A stretch of 31,834 bases of DNA from a virus, in IMG/VR virus record IMGVR_UViG_3300027983_000069, positions 1-31,834 of that record, one strand, 5' to 3'. The stretch's first letter is position 1, and each line of letters opens with the position of its first letter. Below the pieces are notes generated by a model. The model did not search any database, was not told the origin of the DNA, and saw nothing but the letters and a program-made list of their open reading frames with translations. Positions 16,007-24,205 of the stretch are shown one piece after another. Both the position numbers and the translations under genes were made by a program.

Positions 16007-16969
16007 TTAACAATTCTTTTTTGTACCACCCATTTTAGCTTTTGGTACTGTAGTTTTTTTGACAGAACCTCCTTTTTGATAACCCAAACTTTTTGCAACA
16101 CCATATCCAAGAGGTCCTAAAACACCAAATTTCATAGTTTCTTTTAATACATCCTTATATGGAAAAGGTTTTTTCTTAACTAGTGGAGTAGGTTTTTTAA
16201 TAACAGTAGAAGATTTATTACCACTACCAACATTTATATTATTGTTAGAAGAAGAATTACCACTTTTTGAAACTTTAGCAGTTGACCCTCCTTTTTGATA
16301 ACGCTTAATAGATGTGTTACCACTTCCAACACTAATGTTGTTATTAGAATTAGAATTACCACTTTTTGAAACAGTTGCTTTAGAAGAACTAGGACTAACC
16401 CGCTTTACAATTTTTTTCTTTTTGGGCATAATATCCCAAAGAGGATTAGGAGTTCTTATATTCCCTCCTTTTTGCATTTTTTTTATACTATTATTTTTTG
16501 AGTTTGTTTCTACTGCATTGTTACTTGATGAATTACCACTTTCTGAAACTGTAGCTTTTGATGTACCACCAGAACCACCTTGAGATGTAGATCCTGAATC
16601 AGCTTTTGAAGAAGTTGAATTAAATGTATTACCTGAATCAGAAGTTATATTTTTAGTAGTAGATGTACTTGGAGCGTATGTTCTAGACACTTTATCTCTT
16701 TTAGTTCCAAAAATTACGGCAACTCTATCAGCTCTAGCATTTCTTTTATCTGCAACAGATCCTTCACCTTCTATCTTTGATACCATAGCTTTAGTACGAG
16801 CTCTATCTATTTTTTTTTGTTGTCTATTATCAAAAGCTGAACCATCTTCTTGCATCTGTGATTGATTTGGTTTTTTCATAATAGGATCTCCTTTTTTCAT
16901 AATAGGAGTATATCTATTTGCAAATTCAGTGGCATCTTTTTTAACTGTACTTTTTTTTGGTGTTTCCAT
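16007..16969 (-). CDS. Low-complexity repeat protein with QKGG motifs
   Basis: A 320-residue, strongly basic, Ser/Asn/Lys/Gly-rich protein that I do not recognise as a known enzyme or fold. Residues 1-95 are charged and probably helical (with SAFDNRQQKKIDRARTK and SVADKRNARADRVAVIFGTK). From 100 on it is low complexity. Three imperfect repeats at about 137-169, 196-228 and 231-257 share K-A-[TK]-V-S-[KE]-SGNSxSNN; the first two end in K-[KR]-[MY]-QKGG. A third QKGG lies near the C-terminus (298-301) and KMGG follows at 312-315; a mildly hydrophobic segment FGVLGPLGYGVAKSLGY is at 281-297. It starts METPKKSTVKK, like the 81-aa protein upstream (MKTPKKGTVK). A virion-internal or scaffold-associated role is possible but unproven. 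Confidence 0.7.
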   Translation of the reverse strand: METPKKSTVKKDATEFANRYTPIMKKGDPIMKKPNQSQMQEDGSAFDNRQQKKIDRARTKAMVSKIEGEGSVADKRNARADRVAVIFGTKRDKVSRTYAPSTSTTKNITSDSGNTFNSTSSKADSGSTSQGGSGGTSKATVSESGNSSSNNAVETNSKNNSIKKMQKGGNIRTPNPLWDIMPKKKKIVKRVSPSSSKATVSKSGNSNSNNNISVGSGNTSIKRYQKGGSTAKVSKSGNSSSNNNINVGSGNKSSTVIKKPTPLVKKKPFPYKDVLKETMKFGVLGPLGYGVAKSLGYQKGGSVKKTTVPKAKMGGTKKNC

Positions 16970-16981
16970 TTTATTTTATGT

Positions 16982-17998
16982 TTAAGAGTTCCAATATTTT
17001 TCACAAGCAATTGTGAGGTCTTTTAAAATATCCTCATTTAAAGGATTTTTTAAATGTTCTAATACATCAGATACATTTCTTCCTAACATCATTCCTGTTT
17101 TAGTATGATAAATATATCCATCTGATTTATTAATAATATACTTAAAGAAAACTGAATCCCTAACAATAGCTTTAATTTTCAATGTTTCCATATCTAAACC
17201 TGCAATTTCCATAAAGGATTTAGTAGCACGTTCTTTGTTAGATTCTCCACCCTCTCCATTAATATAAAGATCCATATTCTCATATATGACATCTAAAGGA
17301 GTATTTTTCTTATATTGAGTACTATTAATATCTACTACTTTAGCAATATAAAATAGTTTAGAACTACTTTTATCAAATAATTTTTGAAGTTCTGATAAAG
17401 CTTTATTTCTTAATTTTTTATATTCAGTTCTTACTAATACAGTTTCTTCAATTTTATCTAAATAAAACTTAGGAGGAACAGCATAAGATCTTGCATCATC
17501 ATAAGATTTAGCAATCATAGAAAAGCCACCTGCTTCAATTACACATAATTTAACTCTATCAAAAGGATTTGCTGAATTAAGATATACAGGTTCATTACCA
17601 CATGATATTTCAATTTTATTCCAAAAACTTACATTATCTGGTTTAAGTATTTTTACTTTATTCCAAAAGTTTTCATCCTCTACATCTATTACATTAGCTG
17701 CAAGTTCTTTTTCTAATTCAGCTACTGAAATTCTAATTTGTTTTACTTTAGCTGCTTTATCATCAGCATTTAATAATCTAATTTCTGGAGCAAATTCATT
17801 TAATCCAGTAACATATCTTATTACACCATTAATTTCTAAACATGATACTTGTTCATTATGTGTAATACCATCATATAAACTCATATTATAGATTTCTAAA
17901 CCCATATTTAAAACATCTTTGTCAAAAAAAGGTCTAATTGCAATTGCTGTTTTTTTTGTTGAACCTTTTCCGGTCTCAACCATTGTGAAATTTTCCAT
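16982..17998 (-). CDS. Conserved structural-region protein, function unknown
   Basis: A 338-residue protein lying two genes after the MCP. The N-terminal half looks beta-rich (residues about 14-120, with AIRPFFDKDVLNMGLEIYNM); the second half is mixed with a helix at about 187-215 and the segment YNL-free charged region NGEGGESNKERATKSFMEIAG (split around 248-268) and ends in a helical tail. No enzymatic motif, signal or membrane segment. A protein of this size and kind commonly occurs just after the capsid gene in crAss-like phages and is probably a virion component, but I cannot name its role. It is separated from the 81-aa gene by 33 bases and from the 320-aa gene by 12. Confidence 0.6.
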   Translation of the reverse strand: MENFTMVETGKGSTKKTAIAIRPFFDKDVLNMGLEIYNMSLYDGITHNEQVSCLEINGVIRYVTGLNEFAPEIRLLNADDKAAKVKQIRISVAELEKELAANVIDVEDENFWNKVKILKPDNVSFWNKIEISCGNEPVYLNSANPFDRVKLCVIEAGGFSMIAKSYDDARSYAVPPKFYLDKIEETVLVRTEYKKLRNKALSELQKLFDKSSSKLFYIAKVVDINSTQYKKNTPLDVIYENMDLYINGEGGESNKERATKSFMEIAGLDMETLKIKAIVRDSVFFKYIINKSDGYIYHTKTGMMLGRNVSDVLEHLKNPLNEDILKDLTIACEKYWNS

Positions 17999-18031
17999 TG
18001 TTTTGTTGGTTTGTTATTTGTTAGTTATTAA

Positions 18032-18277
18032 TTATTTTTTCTTTTTAATAGGGAATCCATTTTTATCATAACCTGGTTTACCTTTATATTTTTGTCTATC
18101 CATGTCTTTATCGGCTTGTTTAGCTATTTTTTGAGATATAGACGCACTTTTTTTATTACCTTTACTTAGATAATCTTCTGTTGCCATAACAGATCCTGTA
18201 AAAACATTTTTATAATGTTTAGTACTATCTGCTGTAGGTTTAACTATTTTAACAGTTCCTTTTTTAGGTGTTTTCAT
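18032..18277 (-). CDS. Small Lys-rich protein, 81 aa
   Basis: An 81-residue, strongly basic protein beginning MKTPKKGTVKIVKPTADSTK and ending in KNGFPIKKKK. About a quarter of its residues are Lys. The first ten residues resemble those of the 320-aa protein two genes on (METPKKSTVK), which suggests a shared targeting or interaction motif or a common origin. No fold or enzymatic motif is recognised. It is the first gene after the MCP terminator, with a 190-base gap upstream that holds the terminator (18383-18424) and an AT-rich stretch in which I do not see a TAnnTTTG promoter. A small DNA-associated virion protein is possible; this is inference. Confidence 0.65.
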   Translation of the reverse strand: MKTPKKGTVKIVKPTADSTKHYKNVFTGSVMATEDYLSKGNKKSASISQKIAKQADKDMDRQKYKGKPGYDKNGFPIKKKK

Positions 18278-18382
18278 AATTACTTTATTATTTTGTTATC
18301 TCTAAATACTTATTATATTTTCTATCTAGGTACACTGTTGAATCTTTATAGAGTAAATTTAATACTTTTTTACTGTCAGTTG

Positions 18383-18424
18383 AAAAAAAGTGGTGATCTT
18401 ACATATTTCAGTAAAATTACCACT
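18383..18424 (-). terminator. Intrinsic terminator after the major capsid gene
   Basis: On the minus strand AGTGGTAATTTTAC (18424-18411) pairs with GTAAGATCACCACT (18402-18389), with one A-C mismatch and one T-G pair, around an eight-base loop. A run of seven T follows (18389-18383). It lies about 44 bases after the MCP stop. Confidence 0.85.
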
Positions 18425-18467
18425 CTCTTTATACAACCTTATTACTTCATTAACTGGTTATCTAGCT

Positions 18468-20087
18468 TTAGAAAGATCCTCCTGTAATAGGATTTTTCAT
18501 TACAATTTTCAGGATCTTTGTTGGATCTTTAACCCAGATTGCAGGCATTGTCTGTGACATCATTACTCTGTATCCATTAAATTGACCAGAAGATTGGAAT
18601 CCTTGACTACGACCCATGTAATCCATTGTTCCATTTTGATACCACCATTTCAATTGATTATCCCAAGATAATTTTAACAAGAAGATGTTATCATTAGTAT
18701 TATCGGTAAGATCAAAAATGATGAATGAATAAGAAGACAATGGGAAACCATCTATTTGTGGATTTTCAATATCATTAGTATGAATATTATCAAATGCAGG
18801 ATTCAATACAAATTTAACATTAGCCAAGAAAGGAATAACATAAGAAGTGTAAGCAAATCCAAAATTTAAATCCATTCCTTTACCTGTAATAGCACCGATG
18901 TCAGAAGCTTGAATTAATAATCCAGAAGACATTGCTTCACGTTTAATAGCTTCATTTACCAATCTCATACCACCCATTCCAGTTTGAACTATTAGAGAAC
19001 GTTTAGGATCTGGACCTTGAAATTCAACTTTACCATTAAAGAAGTTATAAATTTCTCCACGGAATAAATCCAATGTAAAGTTATTTTTATTATAAATTCT
19101 TTTAAATGAATTATCTAATTGTTTCCAAAGACCTGTTGACAATCTAATATCATCAGGACCATCCTGAGTAATTCTACCACCATGACCCCACATTAAGTAA
19201 GTTTCAATGTCATTAGCAATTTTAGATAAGTGAGCAGCTTCCATTCCAGTAAGGAAAGTTCTTGACAAATCACCATTATCAAATGCTTTTTTAATTTTAT
19301 CTTTACCTAACACTTTAATCATGTCTTCTAAAGAAGATATTGAAGGATCAATATTCTTATCAAAAGTTCTCCAGATTTCAGTTACAGGAACTGTACCATC
19401 TGCATTCATTCCTCCTTTGATCATTAAATCAGCACGAGAAGATACTGAATAATGAACATGAGCTTCTGCACCTCCTACAAAATTGTAAAATTCACGGAAA
19501 CCTGTTTTTGTTTGAATGTCTGAGAATCTTTCTCCATATTCACCTCTTGCAGAACCTTTACGGAATACTTTAGTACCATTACTCAAATACTTATTATCTA
19601 AATATTTATAGTTTTGATTATTAACTAATCTAACAGTATAAATAAAGCCATCTCCTACAGGTAAAATATCTTCTGAAGGAACTACATAAAGCTCTGCTCC
19701 ATTATATTTATCATAAGTAAAAATATCTCCAGCACCAAATTCTCTACGGTTTAATTTAACACGAAATGATGTACCATCAATACCTTTAAAAGCATTTTCT
19801 GATTCAATGTCTTCTGTAATATAAGGAAGATCATTAACAACAGGTGTCTGCCATTTATATTCTCCTCTTGCATTATCAACATTGATAACATTTTTACCAC
19901 CAAAACTAGACATTTGATAAAGTGGCATTTCCACTTTTTGGGACATAGCCCATAGATCAACAGGACCTAAATCCATAGGTTCAGCATCTTTTAACATATT
20001 CACTAAGTGATATGAATCTACATGTGAACTTACGCTGTAAGAAGTATCTCTTAAAAAGATACCATTATTTAAAACAGGAGTACTCAT
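18468..20087 (-). CDS. Major capsid protein (crAss-like, HK97 fold expected)
   Basis: A 539-residue protein that forms the icosahedral shell. Length, composition and segments such as GEYGERFSDIQTKTGFREFYN (split over residues 181-201), HVHYSVSSRADLMIKGGMN and SLIVQTGMGGMRLVNEAIKR match what I know of crAss-like MCPs. The C-terminal part contains NPQIDGFPLSSYSFIIFDL and the aromatic DNQLKWWYQNGTMDYMGRS, where the end of the capsid fold would lie. It follows portal and a scaffold-like gene in the expected order and is followed by a strong intrinsic terminator, which fits a high-copy product. The ATG at 20087 gives MSTPVLNNGIFLRD; it starts 24 bases after the scaffold-like gene's stop. No N-terminal protease cleavage site can be seen by eye. 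Confidence 0.88.
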   Translation of the reverse strand: MSTPVLNNGIFLRDTSYSVSSHVDSYHLVNMLKDAEPMDLGPVDLWAMSQKVEMPLYQMSSFGGKNVINVDNARGEYKWQTPVVNDLPYITEDIESENAFKGIDGTSFRVKLNRREFGAGDIFTYDKYNGAELYVVPSEDILPVGDGFIYTVRLVNNQNYKYLDNKYLSNGTKVFRKGSARGEYGERFSDIQTKTGFREFYNFVGGAEAHVHYSVSSRADLMIKGGMNADGTVPVTEIWRTFDKNIDPSISSLEDMIKVLGKDKIKKAFDNGDLSRTFLTGMEAAHLSKIANDIETYLMWGHGGRITQDGPDDIRLSTGLWKQLDNSFKRIYNKNNFTLDLFRGEIYNFFNGKVEFQGPDPKRSLIVQTGMGGMRLVNEAIKREAMSSGLLIQASDIGAITGKGMDLNFGFAYTSYVIPFLANVKFVLNPAFDNIHTNDIENPQIDGFPLSSYSFIIFDLTDNTNDNIFLLKLSWDNQLKWWYQNGTMDYMGRSQGFQSSGQFNGYRVMMSQTMPAIWVKDPTKILKIVMKNPITGGSF

Positions 20088-20111
20088 TATTTATTGTTTA
20101 ATTGTTACTTG

Positions 20112-21362
20112 TTAAAATTTTCTAAAAATGTTTCCAGGTTTAGAAATTGTTCTTTGTGTTGTTTTGTTAACATTTCTTGTGGTAGGTTCATCAACAATAA
20201 CTGAATTACTAGTTTTTCTAGATTCTTCTGTTTTAAGTTGTCTTACTACTTTTTCTGTAGCTACTTTACCACCTTGTTCTTTTATTTTATTTTTATATCC
20301 TTCCGGATCTGCTAATAACCATAATGCTTCTGCAATAAGATCATGTCTTGGTTCTACAAACTGATACTTTTCAAGTAAATGTCCTAACATATTAGTAGGT
20401 CTACCAGAAATAGAAGAGTATTTAGGTTGTACTAAACCTGAATATAACATGTTTTGTACTTTTTTATCTAATTTAATACCATCTAATTCACCACCTATTA
20501 ATGTGTCATAAACATTATCTGTGTACTCTTTAGCAGCTTCAGCTTGTTGTTCTTGTTTTTGTTCTTGTTCAGCAAGTTTTCTAGCTACTACTTCTTCTTG
20601 CATTCTATCTAATTTAGGTTTAAATTGATTAGCTTTTTGTTCTAATTTATTTAAATCATTCCAATCTGTAATTTCAGATTCAATTTCTTCTGGTGTACCA
20701 AATTGTGTAGCCCATAAATATTGTCTTGCAATTTCTGCTTGATCATACTCGTTAGTAGGATCTAATTGTCTTATTTCTTCAACTTGTGCTAATGTTTTAA
20801 ACAACCCTTTTAAATCTTGACCACCATCTGCTACATATTTTGCAGCATATTGTAATTCTTCTGGAAGAGCTTTAAAAAATTCTTTTGGTGTATTAGCTCT
20901 TATCTTTTTTTCTCTTTCTTCAAAATTTGCTTCAAACAACTCTCTAAAATCTTTAGTACTGTATTCTTCTAAAGGTTTATCATCATCAAAAGCTACTAAA
21001 CTATTTTCTTCAATCATCTTTTGAGCTAACTCATAAAGACTTGATTTATTAGCTGTAGGTTTTCCTTTTATATCAGCAACTTCTTCTTTATTTATTAAAA
21101 CATCTAATTCAGCAATAGTATCTTTTACTTCTTGTTCTTTCTCTTGAACTACCTTTTTTTCTTCAGGAGTTTTTGAGGTATTATCCATAAAAGAATAATC
21201 TACATTTTCTTTTAAAAATATTGATTTTGGTTTTTCTTCCGCAGGTAGCATAATGCTGTCTGCATCTATCAATCCAAATATTTCATCAATATTTATATCT
21301 ACTTGTTCTATTTTTGTAGAATCTAGTACTTGAGCGTTCTCAAGATTTACTTCTTTACTCAT
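20112..21362 (-). CDS. Scaffolding-type protein (by position and composition)
   Basis: A 416-residue, Glu/Lys-rich, largely helical protein between the portal and MCP genes, where tailed phages keep their scaffold. The N-terminus is acidic (NIDEIFGLIDADSIMLPAEE around residues 24-43). Residues about 215-285 form a Gln/Glu/Ala-rich coiled coil (QEEVVARKLAEQEQKQEQQA). The C-terminal 35 residues are basic and Thr/Ser/Asn-rich, ending in ISKPGNIFRKF, reminiscent of the basic tails by which scaffolds bind capsid subunits. No protease triad is seen. It starts after an 89-base gap behind the portal gene and lies 24 bases before the MCP. In crAss-like phages this product is also seen as a conserved uncharacterised virion gene; scaffold is the best guess. 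Confidence 0.65.
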   Translation of the reverse strand: MSKEVNLENAQVLDSTKIEQVDINIDEIFGLIDADSIMLPAEEKPKSIFLKENVDYSFMDNTSKTPEEKKVVQEKEQEVKDTIAELDVLINKEEVADIKGKPTANKSSLYELAQKMIEENSLVAFDDDKPLEEYSTKDFRELFEANFEEREKKIRANTPKEFFKALPEELQYAAKYVADGGQDLKGLFKTLAQVEEIRQLDPTNEYDQAEIARQYLWATQFGTPEEIESEITDWNDLNKLEQKANQFKPKLDRMQEEVVARKLAEQEQKQEQQAEAAKEYTDNVYDTLIGGELDGIKLDKKVQNMLYSGLVQPKYSSISGRPTNMLGHLLEKYQFVEPRHDLIAEALWLLADPEGYKNKIKEQGGKVATEKVVRQLKTEESRKTSNSVIVDEPTTRNVNKTTQRTISKPGNIFRKF

Positions 21363-21451
21363 ATTGTTGGTTTTTATTTATACTTTAATATACATAATAA
21401 ACTTGATAAATTTAAAACTGAAATGTAACTTTTTAACCTTATATGGCTAAA

Positions 21452-24199
21452 CTAACTTTTCTTTTTAACAGGTTTGGTATCAAATTTATTTTTATTAACT
21501 TTTGCTATTTCTAATTGCTTATCGGAAATACTTTCTTGAAGTTGTAATTTTTTTTCTTCAAGGTTCATTTTTTGAGAATGTCTTATGTTTTCATTGTTTT
21601 GTTTTTCTCTTTGTAAACTATTTTGATTATTATATTGCTCAGTTTGTCTTATTTCTTTCATTGAATCTTCAAAATCAGATTGTTTATTATCATTAAGATC
21701 TACCATTGCACCCATTCCAGAAGCTTTTATTTCAGCAACTAAAATATCTCTCTGTCTATTTTTTTCATCTCGTGTAGCATCAGCATCTAATTTAAGGTTA
21801 AGATTATTTTCTTCAGCTTTAATTAATTCTTCATGTTGTTGTTGCTGTTGTTGCATTTCATTTTGTTTTTGCAACTTCTGTTTTTCTTCAGCTTGTTTTA
21901 GATTAATATTAAGTTCTGCAATAGATTCAGATTGAACAACTTTACCTAAATCAAAAATACTAGCTCCAGTAGTATTATTTTGTATAGCCATTTGTTTTAG
22001 TTGTTCTAAAATAGATCTATGATTAGCATTAGTAGTAGCAAATATATTAAGATCTCTCATTAATAAATCTGTACCATTAATTTGAAAATTAATTTTTTCA
22101 TCAGCACTTGATGTATAATTTAATCTTGCAGAAGGTTTAGTAGAGTTATAATATTGTGCTAAATCAGTTCTCATTTGATGAACTCTTGGCATTAAATAAT
22201 CACAATGTTGAATAAAATATATTTCTGTTTGAGCATAAGAAGCACTAACAGATTGTTCTACTCCTGTAGCTGTCATTTGTGCAATTTGTTGACCCATCCT
22301 TTGAGGATTTAATCCTATTACTTCAAAAGCTTGTTGTTTAAAGTGATTAGCCAAATTAACTCTTGACATTAGTCTTTCTGTTTGAGAAAGATCTAGTTTT
22401 TGAAAGTGTTGATTGCTAAGTCCATTTTCAGTATTAGTAATACTTGTGTCTAAAGGTAATACTTGGAAATTTTTCATAGCTACATAAGCCTTGGCATAAT
22501 TACCTTTTCCCCAATCTTCTCCTAATGAATGTCTTGGCAAAGCATTTTGATCTAGCATAATAACAGTACCTAATTCATCTACTAATATATCAGCAATTTG
22601 ATTATTAACAATATTATATGCAATTTGAAAAGGTTTCATTAAATCAAGTAATGATGTTGATTTAGTATTTCTATCTGAAAATACAGATCCTTCTATTGGT
22701 ATTTTACAACCATATAAAGAATTATCACCTTTAAATTGAAATTTTAACGGTCCTATTTTATTTTTATTAATTCCTAAATATATTGGAGAACAACCATTAG
22801 GGTTATCCATACCTCTAAAAGAAGGTGTATTAGGACCAATTTTTATACCACCCCATACTTCATTAATCCATATCCAATCAATATGTTCACCATAAATTAA
22901 ATTATTTCTGGTTTTATTTTTCATTAATCTAGTATCATAAATAGGAACATCTATTACCATATAATCTTCTGATATAACTTCTGTAATAATTTCTCCATTT
23001 TCACTTACCTTAGTAAGATGTCCTAATTTTTTTTGAGATTTCCAATAATTAGTAGAAACTCTTAAAAGACTAGAATTATTATTAATACCGTATTCTTCAT
23101 TTTCTAATAAAAGTTCTGTCATAATATCATTAGAATTTAATACAGAACCATTCATAGCAGAAGAATATTGTCTAAACCCTAATGAAGGTCTATTAGTATT
23201 CCAATCATGTGATTTAGTACCATCATAAAAACTACCATCATTTTGTAAACCTCCTATTGTATAACCATCTGATTTTATAGGATATAATTCTTCTAATGAT
23301 AGTAATTGTTTTTCTGTCATAAGATACCCATATTTATCAATTGCATCCGGTATAGTCATTAAATCAACTTTACCTGCCCATTGTGCTTGAGAAAAATATC
23401 TACAATCTGGAGATTTATGATAGTAAGAAAGTATTGGATTCCACAATTCTACTTCATAATCATCTTCCATCATTTTAAAATGCCAAAACTCTCTATCTGC
23501 AATTAGCATATCTCTAAATCCTCTATCTTCTAATTCTTCCATAGAAAATCTTTCAACATCTACTTTATGCTGATGAGATGCCCATTGTTCAACCATAGAT
23601 CTATAATCTTTTTTATAAAAAGATTCTATTTCTGGTAATGTTTTTAATTTTTCAGGGGATAATTCTTCTTGTGCTTCTTCTGAATCAGGATCTAAACCTT
23701 GAGCTAACAATGCAGCTGTAATTTTAACTTGTGCATTTGACATTAAAACTTCTTCTACATCTTTTCTTTTTTGTTCTAACATTTCATTATAAGAGTGTTC
23801 ATCAACAGCTCTATATGATAGCTTAGTAGATCTTTTAGCAAACTCAGCAACTAATACATTTATTACATTTGGTATAATAGGGTAAAATTTTAATTCTAAA
23901 GCAGATTGATCTTCTTTTGTAAGAACATCAATTACATCTCGGTATTCATTATCTTCTTCTACTATATAATCAGACTTATCTATTAACCCTTTTGCAAGTT
24001 TATAATTCTTCATTAACCTTCTTGCATTCTTTTTAATCTGTCTTAACCCATTCCATTCATACCAATCCATATTCCAAGCAGCCCAATCATCATCTTTATC
24101 TTTTTTAGGTAAAAATTGCAATGGTTGGGTAATACTACCTATTTTATTATATTCTGTTTTTTTACCATTTTTAGCTTGAATAGCATTTATAATTTCCAT
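21452..24199 (-). CDS. Portal protein (crAss-like)
   Basis: A 915-residue protein, right after TerL and before the scaffold and MCP genes, which is the portal place in crAss-like phages. It forms the dodecameric DNA channel at one capsid vertex. Features: N-terminal region with KDDDWAAWNMDWYEWNGLRQ (about 36-55), FYPIIPNVINVLVAEFAKRS (107-126), and EFWHFKMMEDDYEVELWNP (238-256), all typical of large portal clips and stems. Later come a DILVDELGTVIMLDQNALPR segment and RVNLANHFKQQAFEVIGLNP. The last 150 residues are a Gln/Glu-rich coiled coil with a QQQQQQ run (about 781-786) and a basic end. Length is at the upper end for podovirus portals but fits crAss-like ones. It ends in TAG; the start lies six bases after the TerL stop. 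Confidence 0.85.
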   Translation of the reverse strand: MEIINAIQAKNGKKTEYNKIGSITQPLQFLPKKDKDDDWAAWNMDWYEWNGLRQIKKNARRLMKNYKLAKGLIDKSDYIVEEDNEYRDVIDVLTKEDQSALELKFYPIIPNVINVLVAEFAKRSTKLSYRAVDEHSYNEMLEQKRKDVEEVLMSNAQVKITAALLAQGLDPDSEEAQEELSPEKLKTLPEIESFYKKDYRSMVEQWASHQHKVDVERFSMEELEDRGFRDMLIADREFWHFKMMEDDYEVELWNPILSYYHKSPDCRYFSQAQWAGKVDLMTIPDAIDKYGYLMTEKQLLSLEELYPIKSDGYTIGGLQNDGSFYDGTKSHDWNTNRPSLGFRQYSSAMNGSVLNSNDIMTELLLENEEYGINNNSSLLRVSTNYWKSQKKLGHLTKVSENGEIITEVISEDYMVIDVPIYDTRLMKNKTRNNLIYGEHIDWIWINEVWGGIKIGPNTPSFRGMDNPNGCSPIYLGINKNKIGPLKFQFKGDNSLYGCKIPIEGSVFSDRNTKSTSLLDLMKPFQIAYNIVNNQIADILVDELGTVIMLDQNALPRHSLGEDWGKGNYAKAYVAMKNFQVLPLDTSITNTENGLSNQHFQKLDLSQTERLMSRVNLANHFKQQAFEVIGLNPQRMGQQIAQMTATGVEQSVSASYAQTEIYFIQHCDYLMPRVHQMRTDLAQYYNSTKPSARLNYTSSADEKINFQINGTDLLMRDLNIFATTNANHRSILEQLKQMAIQNNTTGASIFDLGKVVQSESIAELNINLKQAEEKQKLQKQNEMQQQQQQHEELIKAEENNLNLKLDADATRDEKNRQRDILVAEIKASGMGAMVDLNDNKQSDFEDSMKEIRQTEQYNNQNSLQREKQNNENIRHSQKMNLEEKKLQLQESISDKQLEIAKVNKNKFDTKPVKKKS

Positions 24200-24205
24200 A
24201 CTATG

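Noticed and set aside
19751-19960. A 69-codon minus-strand ORF within the MCP gene
   Set aside because: It is in another frame of the capsid gene, with no motif and no room for independent expression.
21363-21451. Extra small gene or read-through extension of the portal across the 89-base gap
   Set aside because: The frame after the portal TAG is open for about 35 codons, but the sequence looks like AT-rich untranslated DNA and there is no start codon or recognisable product.
5882-24199. TAG reassigned to glutamine, as in some crAss-like phages
   Set aside because: TAG ends the 294-aa, 548-aa and portal genes, each at the right length, and no long ORF needs a TAG codon to be read through. 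In two of the three cases another stop follows within five codons, so the evidence is not absolute, but the standard code explains the window.
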